This document shows, in pieces, positions 44,101 through 50,900 of a stretch of DNA of 64,000 nt. This DNA comes from Hymenobacter sp. YIM 151500-1 (GTDB taxonomy: Bacteria > Bacteroidota > Bacteroidia > Cytophagales > Hymenobacteraceae): positions 4,546,001 through 4,610,000 of the forward strand of contig NZ_CP110139.1 in assembly GCF_025979885.1 (NCBI RefSeq), given 5' to 3'. Below the pieces are notes generated by a model. The model did no database searches. It saw only the letters and a list, made by a program, of their open reading frames with translations, and was not told where the DNA came from. Position 1 is the first letter of the stretch. Each line of letters starts with the position of its first letter. The position numbers and the translations under genes were made by a program.

Positions 44101-44421
44101 CTGGTACTGCGCTCCGACCGGGACCTGGAGTACGTGCACCTCAAAGACCAGCGCGCCGCCGGCCTGGAGCTGATCAGCCAGACTTCCGGCTACCGCTACC
44201 AAAGCGGCCTGGGCTACTACGAAAGCCCCCGCGACGCGGCCACCAACTTCTTCATCAGCTACTTCCCCAAAGGTACCCACACCTTCGAGTACCGCCTGCG
44301 AGCCGCCCAAGCCGGCGACTTCTCCGGCGGCCTCTCCCAGCTCCAATGCCTCTACGCCCCCGAATTCACTACCCACTCCGCCGGCCTGCGCTTGCAGGTA
44401 GCTCCGCTAAGCGGCAAATAA
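38116..44421 (+). CDS. Alpha-2-macroglobulin family protein with thioester motif and SusC-like signature
   Basis: 2101 residues from the ATG at 38116, which gives the signal MRLFLLSLLALLMLLTPGSSQ. A helical N-terminal region (about 40-360) precedes MG-type domains; MG2-like TDRAIYRPGQTVYFKGIM is near residue 623. The thioester motif YECSEQ has Cys1550 and Gln1553, followed by the helical toroid (DGAFPWFEDMPADRYIT) and a C-terminal receptor-like domain. Bacterial A2Ms trap proteases covalently at the envelope. Unusual here are LSETVVTGLGIEKKK at 1252-1266, which looks like a SusC/RagA plug signature, and a low-complexity Lys/Asn/Gln-rich insert at about 1439-1476. It appears to be a single-gene unit. 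Confidence 0.92.
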   Translation: MRLFLLSLLALLMLLTPGSSQTTPPGPAGGSPAAWKKIDQLLAKDQTTSAAKLLEPLYQQARRQQNTPEYLRALLYKLRILEQKEEEADYQAIALLEADLRTARFPARPILHSLLAQLYAAYYQEHRYQLLDRTTQAVPNPADASAADLRTWDAARLGSAVVRHYRASLAEQPQRLQRLPLRELGYAVRGGDAEGRALRPTLYDLLAHRAVDGLQNDEYYVTRPAAQFELTDPALLGPAADFARLLLTAPPADSLNGQFQALQVLQQLTRFRLQDQANPAALADVELKRLRFVAEHAELADKDALYRTALARAAETFRSLPISTEFMAAQAESLAESQPAQARKLAQAAEKAFPKSRGAGRARALRQRIEAMELRFTVEDVVLPGQPWLLKLTVRNAPQLYARAYRISQAQVLRQLERPDLYAGKTFWQQYGRVLTQAPAATWTLPVPGSQDYRSHTVQHAGPALPLGHYLLVLSTAPEVPTKEQAGPTAAYAQLSVSELSQVRRAAAGKQGGTQVLVLHRQSGKALGGVQVRPMLHQFNAQRNQWGTQLGESAQTSAEGLALLPADEAGNIQVRRQTRGVLLRRGPDTLLVQEYYGYYNSRNADDEAEEPSVKTFLFTDRAIYRPGQTVYFKGIMAERAPGGKTRVLAGREETVALLDVNGQTVQEATFRTNEFGSFHGSFVLPVGLLNGEMQLQAQEDDESSSVGFAVEDYKRPTFQVTLAPVAGTPVLGQAVTVRGQATAYAGQPIDRATVQYRVVRRTLWPMFGRPVGGGDFGFPGRGGDQVEILNGTVQTDSAGGFAVTFVAKGEAPGAGKRGPWEPGYVFEITADVTDAAGETRTGEQRVSLGTEALTLRLDVPELLNRAQVPALRLLSTNAAGEAQPARGQLRLYRLAPPARALRPRAWERPEREALSREEFKRRFPLDAYAHEDQDSTWARTLVLTLDFDTEKTPLLPELAASLARGAPGRYLLEATAATPAGSPPARLEQRFTLFDPAASRQPVPTPDWFVSLQDSVAPGQPARFLVGSSEDGARVLFQAEAKGQPLRQEWLTLRAGEQRVVEVAASAAALGETQLYVHTAQVRDNRLYTHSATVQVAPPPAPLALSIATFRDKLQPGQRETWRVTIRQANGQPAPAELLATLYDKSLDAFRMHDFAAPAFSEPYSQPTLAWQGRFGTEDSRGLSSPKRVKEERQMVEYPVLNQWGYCEPIADGFGAGGGRRVMLRGLAVESAAAMAAPAAPMAMDAAESQQLSETVVTGLGIEKKKANPTAQPDLTGVQARRDFRETAFWLPALRTNAQGETVLEFQMPEAVTRWQLLALAHDPQLRTGLLRRELVTQKSLQVTPNAPRFFREGDRLTFSAKLSNLTAQALSGTAQLFLLDARTQQPLDSRLLQSPAQLSFALTGNQSQALTWELTIPETAQGQVPLEAITYRVVAKGQVKIENEEVKTDGRKRRAKAKNQKPETNNQPQTTVEDGEENTLPVLPNRLLVTESLPLPVVGPATREFELKKLTSTTSPTRRHYSLTLEMTANPAWYAVQALPYLMEYPYECSEQVFSRLYANLVAARILQSTPQLRTTLAEWQRAAQAGDPAALTSKLEQNQDLRNLLLQETPWVRDARSETERMRRLAELFDEPRLQAETARTLTKLRQMQLPDGAFPWFEDMPADRYITQLIVAGLGKLQRLGAFDAAQNEAARQVLTGAVRYLDGQLQADYAALRRQKGVNLKQDHLADLQIQALYARSFWPRLPVLKEAQPALAYYQQQAATYWLGRTRYLQAQAALALHRQKTQPAAVNNILTALTENALHSPELGMYWKDVRPGYYWREAPTETQATLIEAFNEIRQDQKSVDEMKLWLLKQKQVQNWESTRATADACYALLLRGSNWLQATQPLRITVGGQPVTPTGQQAGTGYFRTSWPAAEVQPAQGRVTVQKPDAGVAWGALYWQYFEQLDKITSAATSLQLERQLYREQRTTGGPVLERLTSTQPLRVGDVLVVRLVLRSDRDLEYVHLKDQRAAGLELISQTSGYRYQSGLGYYESPRDAATNFFISYFPKGTHTFEYRLRAAQAGDFSGGLSQLQCLYAPEFTTHSAGLRLQVAPLSGK

Positions 44422-44457
44422 GGTAGCTAGATATGGTATGTTGACGTCACAATGGCA

Positions 44458-44646
44458 CTGTCCTGCTGAGCGCAGTCGAAACGAAGGAAAGCGCAGTCGA
44501 AGCATCTCTCCCGCTTCGTTGAACAAGCATCAGGGAATTAGCCCGCGGTAGAGATGCTTCGGCAAGCGGACGCCAGATGAAGCATGACAGGTACCATCAC
44601 GACGACGCAGTACAGATGCTGCGCCTTCGCTCAGCATGACAGTGCC
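44458..44646. repeat. Two adjacent REP-like inverted elements
   Basis: 44459-44593 has tgctgagcgcagtcgaa, gcatctctcccgcttcgttg and, inverted, gagatgcttcggcaagcgg. 44594-44646 has a shorter inverted piece ending gctcagcatgacagtgcc. The half at 44565-44582 carries the cggacgccagatgaagca variant tail that also occurs at 45370 and 46045. The 312-bp gap contains no gene. Confidence 0.75.
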
Positions 44647-44704
44647 ACTACACCGTCAGCAGGACTAAGACGGCTCGGTCAATTTCAGACGCCGCGGAAA
44701 ATGC

Positions 44705-44712
44705 TAGCTTTG
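44705..44712 (+). promoter_or_regulatory. -7 element (TAGCTTTG)
   Basis: Exact match to the TAnnTTTG consensus, 21 bp before the ATG at 44734, giving a short leader. A TTT sequence at about 44682 is at roughly the right distance for a -33 element but is not a good match. Confidence 0.5.
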
Positions 44713-44733
44713 CAACCCGTTTGTCTTTAAGGA

Positions 44734-45219
44734 ATGAAGATGTTGAAACGCAAGCTACTCGTAGTGGCTGGAATGCTGCTCGGCAGCGTTCCGGTGCTGG
44801 CCCAGGGAGAGAAAAAACCGCAAGCAGCCGTAGTGGAGCCCACCGCTTTGCCCGGCGAAGAAAAACTATCGGCTAAAGAGCGGGCCGAGCGTGACTTCAT
44901 TATGCCGGTGCGGCGCAAGCAAGCTGCCACGCTGCGGGCTGCTGCCGCCGAAGCCGCTGCCACCCAGCCCGCCGTAGAAGTAACCGCCCGCAACCTCGAA
45001 GCGGCCGAAGAAGACAAGCCCGCCGAAGCGGCCGAGGCCAAAGCAACTCCCGCCGCCCCGGCCCGGCGCAGCACCACGCACCGCCGCACTTCCACCTCAA
45101 CCCGCCGGTCCAGCAGCCGCCGCAAGAGCACCAGCCACCGTTCGTCGTCGGCTAGAAAGAAAACGACGGCCAGGAAATCAACCGCCAAAAAGAAGACCAC
45201 TACGCGCCGCCGTCGGTAA
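44734..45219 (+). CDS. Secreted protein with histone H1-like basic tail
   Basis: 161 residues. MKMLKRKLLVVAGMLLGSVPVLAQ is a clear signal peptide. The middle is Ala/Glu-rich (about 30-110). The last 50 residues are almost only Arg, Lys, Ser and Thr (RRSTTHRRTSTSTRRSSS, ARKKTTARKSTAKKKTTTRRRR), like the tail of histone H1 or Hc1 proteins. Export of such a chain is odd: it could bind DNA, lipopolysaccharide or polysaccharide outside the cytoplasm. No family was recognised. A strong terminator lies about 220 bp downstream. Confidence 0.75.
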   Translation: MKMLKRKLLVVAGMLLGSVPVLAQGEKKPQAAVVEPTALPGEEKLSAKERAERDFIMPVRRKQAATLRAAAAEAAATQPAVEVTARNLEAAEEDKPAEAAEAKATPAAPARRSTTHRRTSTSTRRSSSRRKSTSHRSSSARKKTTARKSTAKKKTTTRRRR

Positions 45220-45249
45220 GCAGTCCAGAGAATCGCCCAGAGCACATGA

Positions 45250-45393
45250 GAACGTCCTGCTGAGCGCAGGCGCATCCGCAGTCGAACCGAAGGTCGCCGC
45301 AGGCAAGCAGCTCTACCGAGGGTAACCCCAATTGTGAGGACGAAGCGGGAGAGATGCTTCGGCAAGCGGACGCCAGATGAAGCAGGACGGTCT
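45250..45393. repeat. REP-like inverted element, variant with cggacgccagat tail
   Basis: It starts cgtcctgctgagcgcagg and ends cagatgaagcaggacgg. Inside are gaaccgaaggtcgccgcagg and, inverted, gcgggagagatgcttcggca. The ends gtcctgct / agcaggac pair. Confidence 0.75.
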
Positions 45394-45437
45394 AGCGACT
45401 TCTTAGGCAGCTTCTAATGTCTATACCCCAAATACCG

Positions 45438-45478
45438 ACCGAGCCTGCTCAGAAATCTGAGCAGGCTCGGTTGTTTTT
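45438..45478 (+). terminator. Strong Rho-independent terminator
   Basis: Perfect 15-bp stem accgagcctgctcag / ctgagcaggctcggt with an aaat loop, followed by tgttttt. It probably ends the transcript of the histone-like gene. Confidence 0.9.
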
Positions 45479-45496
45479 CCGGAGGCGTGGTGTGGG

Positions 45497-45865
45497 CTAC
45501 ACTACCGTTGGCTGAGGGCGGCGTAGCAACAGCACCACCACCAGCAGCGCCAGCAGCACCAGGGCAGGGATTCCGCCGCCCAGGCCGCCCGGAATCTTGG
45601 TGATATGCATCACCACGGCGCCTATCATAATAATGATGAGCCCCAGGGCAGCGAGCCGCACAAAGCGCGGTATCAACAGCCCGATGCCGCCCAGCACCTC
45701 GGCTATGGCCACCACGTAGGCCAGCACGGCCGGCAGCCCAAGGCTACTGAACATGCCCACGGTGCCGGACAAGTCCATAAGTTTGCGGCCCCCGGAGGCA
45801 ATAAGCGCTAAGCCAAGCAGCACTTGCAGAATCCAGGCAATGATGTTTCGGGTAGAAGGGGACAT
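45497..45865 (-). CDS. DoxX-like family membrane protein
   Basis: 122 residues with four hydrophobic segments (about 9-26, 40-60, 68-87, 95-113). The N-terminus IIAWILQVLLGLALIASGGRKLMDL and the second segment AYVVAIAEVLGGIGLLIPRFVRLAALGL are typical of DoxX/SURF4-like proteins. The C-terminus is a short basic-proline tail. DoxX proteins are inner-membrane proteins linked to oxidative-stress or quinol functions in some species; the role here is unknown. It converges with the histone-like gene. Confidence 0.88.
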   Translation of the reverse strand: MSPSTRNIIAWILQVLLGLALIASGGRKLMDLSGTVGMFSSLGLPAVLAYVVAIAEVLGGIGLLIPRFVRLAALGLIIIMIGAVVMHITKIPGGLGGGIPALVLLALLVVVLLLRRPQPTVV

Positions 45866-45927
45866 GAGCAGTGAAGAGTTAGATGTGAAAGAAAGCTGTA
45901 CGAGGAAGAAGTGTAGAAAGGCGAAAC

Positions 45928-46073
45928 GACGGTCCTACTCTATCTGGCGTCCGCGCAGCCGAACCGAAGGTCGCCGCAGGCAAGCATCTCTACCTCTGGA
46001 TAATCAATGCTTCTACAACGAAGCGGTAGAGATGCTTCGACAAGCGGACGCCAGATAGAGCAGGACCGCTCTC
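45928..46073. repeat. REP-like inverted element
   Basis: It opens cggtcctactctatctggcg and closes cagatagagcaggaccgct, which pair over about 20 bp. The interior has gaaccgaaggtcgccgcagg and, inverted, gcggtagagatgcttcgaca. It is upstream of the DoxX gene in a 367-bp gap with no other gene. Confidence 0.8.
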
Positions 46074-46166
46074 TCAATACGAAATACGGGCAAGACCAGC
46101 AAGGCTAGCGGCTGAGGAAAGTTGAAGAAAAGCAACCGATAGTCCAAAGCATATAGTGAATATTGC

Positions 46167-46200
46167 CCATAAAAAAACCGCAGCCCGGAAGGCTGCGGTA
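46167..46200 (-). terminator. Rho-independent terminator of the ferredoxin operon
   Basis: Stem accgcagcc / ggctgcggt with a 5-nt loop. On the minus strand it is followed by ttttttt. It lies about 35 bp past the ferredoxin stop. Confidence 0.85.
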
Positions 46201-46232
46201 CAAAGCATCAGCTGCCGTTGGGGCCGACTGGC

Positions 46233-46559
46233 TTAGGCATCTTGCGGCATCAGGCGCACCACCAGCCCGTCAATGCGCGGGTTGATGCGAATCTGGCAGG
46301 AGAGGCGGCTGCCCTGGGTCATTACCGGCAGGCTTTCCAGCATGGCCAGCTCATCGTCGCCGGGCTCGGGCAGCTCGGGGCCGGCCAGCACCTCCACGTG
46401 GCAGGTGCCGCACAGGGCCATGCCCCCGCAGGTCGCCTGGATGTCGTAGCCATCGGCCTTCAGAATCTCCATCAGATTCAGGCCCATATCGGTAGGGGCC
46501 ACTACCTCGCGCCGGTGGCCCGGCGCCTCTTCCACGTACACGCGTACTTCGTCGGTCAT
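46233..46559 (-). CDS. [2Fe-2S] ferredoxin
   Basis: 108 residues from the ATG at 46559; an upstream start at 46586 lies in a repeat and is not used. The cluster ligands are Cys44, Cys50, Cys53 and Cys88 (CGGMALCGTC and SCQIRI), the adrenodoxin-type pattern. It is a small soluble electron carrier. The reductase gene directly upstream on the same strand is its likely partner, with a repeat-filled gap of about 100 bp between them. Confidence 0.92.
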   Translation of the reverse strand: MTDEVRVYVEEAPGHRREVVAPTDMGLNLMEILKADGYDIQATCGGMALCGTCHVEVLAGPELPEPGDDELAMLESLPVMTQGSRLSCQIRINPRIDGLVVRLMPQDA

Positions 46560-46566
46560 AGGTTTT

Positions 46567-46660
46567 AAATGAGTGAATGAGTGCATGAGTAAATGAGTGA
46601 ATACAATGGGCGCCAGAACAGCAAACTCACTTATTCACTCATCCACTCATTCACTCATTT
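46567..46660. repeat. Low-complexity atgagtga inverted repeat
   Basis: The left part (46567-46598) is a run of atgagtga/atgagtgc units; the right part (about 46622-46660) is the inverse (cactcattcactcattt). The right part ends at the stop codon of the reductase gene. No gene is present. This is the third low-complexity arm type in the window. Confidence 0.8.
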
Positions 46661-47675
46661 AGAGAGTGGGTACCCCGTTGACGGTGGTGTACTTGAGCAC
46701 GTACTTTTTGTCGGGGTAGATGTATTTGTAGGCGCCCTGGCACATGAGGGCGGCCTCGTGGAAGCCGCACAAAATCAGCTTCAGCTTGCCGGGGTAGGTG
46801 TTGATGTCGCCGATGGCGTAGATGCCGGGCTCGGAGGTGGAGTAGTCCACGGTGTTCACCTTTACGGCGTCGTCCTCCAGCTCCAGGCCCCACTCGCCGA
46901 TGGGTCCCAGCTTGGGCGTGAGGCCAAACAGCGGAATAAACGAGTCGGTGTGCACGGTGCGGGCGGCGCCGTCGTTGCCGGTGATGGTGACGGCTTCGAG
47001 CTGGCCGTTGCCGTGCACGTGGGTCACGTTGCTGCTCAGCACCAGGTTTACCCGGCCGGCGTCATGCAGGTGCTTCACTTTCTCGGCTGAGTCGGCGGCG
47101 CCGCGGAAGGTGGTGCCGCGGTGCACCAGAGTTACTTCGCGGGCCACGTCGGCCAGGAAGATGGTCCAGTCCAGGGCCGAGTCGCCGCCGCCGGCAATGA
47201 CGAGGCGCTGGTTGCGGAAGGTTTCCGGGTCGCGCACCATGTAGTACACGCCGCGGCCATTCTCAAACTTGTCCAGCTCATCAATGGCCGGCTTGCGGGG
47301 CTCGAAGGAGCCCAGGCCGCCGGCAATGGCAATGGCACGGCAGTGGATTTCGGTGCCGTCGATGGTGGTCACCACAAAAGAGCCGTCCTCGAGCTTGGTG
47401 TAGCGCTCCACCCGCTCGCCCAGCGTGAAGGTGGGGTGGAAGGGCTCAATCTGGCGCATCAGGTTCTGCACCAGGTCGCCGGCCAGTACCTCCGGGAAGC
47501 CGGGAATGTCGTAGATGGGCTTCTTAGGATAGATTTCCGACAGCTGCCCGCCCACCTGGGGCAGGGCGTCTACTACGTGGCAGCGGAGCTTGAGCAGCCC
47601 CGCCTCAAATACCGCAAACAGCCCCACCGGGCCCGCCCCGATAATGCAGATATCGGTGGAAATGGAATTCGTCAT
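46659..47675 (-). CDS. Ferredoxin--NADP+ reductase, thioredoxin-reductase type
   Basis: 338 residues from the ATG at 47675; the open frame goes further but without homologous sequence. FAD-binding GAGPVG (about 13-18), the QVGGQLSEIYPKKPIYDIPGFP segment and the NADPH-binding GGGDSALDW are present. The CxxC of thioredoxin reductase is missing, which fits ferredoxin-NADP reductases of the Bacillus YumC type. The C-terminal GIYAIGDINTYPGKLKLI segment holds the flavin. It passes electrons between NADPH and ferredoxin, presumably the [2Fe-2S] protein encoded next. Confidence 0.92.
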   Translation of the reverse strand: MTNSISTDICIIGAGPVGLFAVFEAGLLKLRCHVVDALPQVGGQLSEIYPKKPIYDIPGFPEVLAGDLVQNLMRQIEPFHPTFTLGERVERYTKLEDGSFVVTTIDGTEIHCRAIAIAGGLGSFEPRKPAIDELDKFENGRGVYYMVRDPETFRNQRLVIAGGGDSALDWTIFLADVAREVTLVHRGTTFRGAADSAEKVKHLHDAGRVNLVLSSNVTHVHGNGQLEAVTITGNDGAARTVHTDSFIPLFGLTPKLGPIGEWGLELEDDAVKVNTVDYSTSEPGIYAIGDINTYPGKLKLILCGFHEAALMCQGAYKYIYPDKKYVLKYTTVNGVPTL

Positions 47676-47851
47676 GCAATAACAGCGAAAAACAAAGGAA
47701 ATGGCCCCTCGGCCCGGTTGATAACAGCAAAAGCCGCCAAAACGTTGTTCGACAGCTCCAACTGCGGCCGGGGGCATTGGCGGCGCAAAGATAGGAACCC
47801 GGCGCGGAGCCCCGCATACGCCCAACCGGGCACGCAGCCGCCGCACCCCAC

Positions 47852-47897
47852 CAAAATGCCCGACGACGAACTTCCGGAGTTCATCATCGGGCATTCT
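47852..47897 (-). terminator. Long hairpin downstream of the GH81 gene
   Basis: aatgcccgacgacgaactt and its near-complement agttcatcatcgggcatt close on ccgg, an 18-bp stem. On the minus strand it is followed by ttttgg. It lies 45 bp past the GH81 stop and may end that transcript. Confidence 0.6.
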
Positions 47898-47940
47898 GGT
47901 ATTCTATTAATCTACCGGGCGCGGAAACTTGCCGCCGCGC

Positions 47941-50900
47941 TTACTTCTTCAGCATCTGAATCCGCTCCACCCGCTGGCCGTCCGTCACGGTGAGGAGGTA
48001 GAGGCCGGCGGGCAGCTGGCGCACGTCGAGGGTGCCCTGGTGCAGGGTGGCGGTACGAATCCGGTTGCCGGCCGCGCTGCTCACCACCACGGAGGCGCCG
48101 TCCGCAAACCCGCCGAGGTAGAACACGTCTTCGGTGGGGTTGGGGAAGCCGGACCGGGCGGCGCTGCCGGGTGCGGTAGCCGGGCGGGCCGCGCTCAGCC
48201 GGAAGTCCAGCCAGTTGAAGTTGAAGCCGCCGCCGCTGATGGCCGCCCGCAGGGTGTGGCTACCGGCCGGCAGGGTTACGGTGGCCGAGGTAGTCGTCCA
48301 GTTCTGCCCGCCGCCGGTGGTGGGCACGGGCACGGTGCACAGCACCGCCGAGCCCAGTTTGAGCTGCACCTGAGCCCCGGCGCTCCAGCCCGCCACTCGG
48401 AACTGCACGGTGTAGGTGCCGGCCGTTTGCACGTTCACGGCGTAGTCGAGCCAGTCATTGGTATCAATATAGCCCACGTTCTGGCCCCCGCCCGCGTCGG
48501 CGGTGGGCTCGTTGGCAACGCCGCTCATGGCCGTGAAGCTTTCAGCTTCAATCCGGCCGGGAATGGGCTGACCGGTGCCACCCGTGATGGGGGGCGGATT
48601 GCTGCCGGCCAGGCCGGTGCCGAACACCTGGAATTCATAGAGCGAATAGCCATAGCCGCCGCTGCGGGTTTTGCCCCACAGGCGCACGTAGCGGCCGGTG
48701 GTTTCGGGGAAGGTCAGCACGTCCTGGCCGCCGTCGGCGCCGGCTACGGGTGCCACGGTGGTCCAGGGGCCGGTGGGGTCGTTGGCTACCTGCACGTCGT
48801 AGGCGGTGGCGTAGGCACCTTCCCAGAAAATAACCACCTTATTGAGGCGGTAGGCGTCCTGCAAGTCCACGTACAGCCACTGCGGGTCGGCGTATTTGCT
48901 GGCCCAGCGGGTGCTCAGGTTGCGGTCCACGGCAAACCGGCCGGCCACGCCGGGGTCGTCGTTTTCCTGGGACGACGTTTTCACGGGCTTGAAAGCCGCC
49001 AGGTTCACCTCCGCAAACGGCTTCACCGACACGTAGGCCGTGTCACTCACCGCGCCGTTTTTCCCAAAAATCATCCACTCGCCCACCTGGTTGGCCGTGA
49101 ACAATCCTCCCGCGTTGATGGAGCCGCCACCCGATACGGACCACGTAATCGGTCCGGTAAAGGGCACGTCGAACTGGTTTTTGGCGACGTAGGTAAGCTG
49201 GCGCGACGTGCCGACGGCCATTTCCAGGCGGCTGGTGGCTTTGGAAAGCGGCTGGATATCAAGCTTCATCAGCTTTGAGGTTTCTTCCACTACCACCGTG
49301 GCCTGGCTGACCAGGTTGCCGGCCCTGGCCTGCACCGTGAACGAGGGCTGCAAGTACACCCCGCCGCCGTTGGGCGTGTACAGGCCCGTGGCGCTGATGC
49401 TGCCCTTGCCTACCACCTGCCAGGTGGGCGTTACGGCCAGCACCTTGCCGTACTGGTCGTAGCCGGTGGCGGTGAACTGCTGGGTTACGTTGTCTTTCAT
49501 GACCACGGTGGCCGGCGAGACGAGCAGCGTCGCCAGCACTGGTGGGCCGCTGCGCTGGGGCGAGCCGTAGGCTTCCAGCTCGAACAGGGAGTAGCCCCAG
49601 GCCGTGCCGCGCTGGCGCAGGTTCAGCCGCAGGTACTGGCCGGTGCCCGTCACGGCCAGCTCCTCGCGGCCCCCGGTGCCGTTTTGCTGGGTGGGGGCCA
49701 GGGCCGTGAAGGTGGTGCCATCGGTGGAAATTTGCAGGTCGTAGGCCTTGCCGTAGGCGGCTTCCCAGTTCAGCACCACTTTTTCCAGGTCAAACACCCC
49801 GCCGAGGTTAATGGTGACCTGCTGGGCATCGGCCCAGGTGCTTTCCCAGCGCGTGTCGAGGCGGCCGTCGTTGAGGTTAGCCAGGGGGTTGCTGGTGCTC
49901 GATGTGGACGCCGTAGCCGGCTTGCCCAGGGCCAGGTTAGGCAGCGGATAGCTCACCGATACGGCCAGGCTGCCGCTCACGCTGCCCACGGCGGCCTTCA
50001 GGGTGAAGGGCCCGCCCGGCGTGGTGGGCGTAAACAGCCCCGCCGCCGACAGCGTGCCGCCTCCGGTGGTCGTCCAGGTCGGCGTTATGGCCAGGGAGTC
50101 GCCGTACTGGTCGGTGCCGCGGGCCGTGAGCTGGTAGCTTTGCCCGATTTCAGCCCGCTTCAGGGCCGGCGTTATGGCAATGGCCGCCAGCACTGGCGCC
50201 GGCCCCACGCGCACCTGGTACCGGGCCGACACCGCGCCCGAGGTAGCCGTTACTGTGTAGGTGCCGTTGGTGGCGCCGGCCGTGAACAGCCCGCTGGCGT
50301 TGATGCTGCCCCCACCCGACACCGACCACGTAATGGGAGCCGCCACGCGCACCTGGTACTGGTCGTAGCCCTGGGCCGTGAGCTGGAGGGTTTGGCCGGG
50401 CGGCACCGTTTTGGCCGGGGCCGTCAGCTTGATGGTGGTGAGCTTGGCGTCGAACTTATAGGCAATGAGCTGCCGGGGCGGGGCCGTGAACGAGGCGTAC
50501 TTCGCGCCGTTCTTGTACACGTCCACGGTTTTTTCGGTGGTGGCGGGGTTGTACACTACCACGGTGGTGCGGTTGAGGCGGGCGTTGTAGTACACCGTGC
50601 TCGACGGCAGGTTGGTGTGCTGGTTCCACTGAATCTCGCCCAGGGTGCGGTGGGCGTGGGTGTACCAGTAGGTGAAGGCGTTGTTGTCTTTGGCGCGGGC
50701 CGCCGGGCGGTTGTTGGCCCACAGGTTGTCGAAGATGGCCGCCACGCTGTCGGGGTTGGAAATCTGGAAGTAGGCCATGGCCACGTTGCCGGTGCCGGCG
50801 TCGTTGCCCAGGTCGGTGTCCCAGCCGCCGCTGTGCTTGCTGTTCCACATGGTGTTCCAGTCCCAGGCCGCAAAGGGCACGTCCTCGTACAAGTGCTTGA

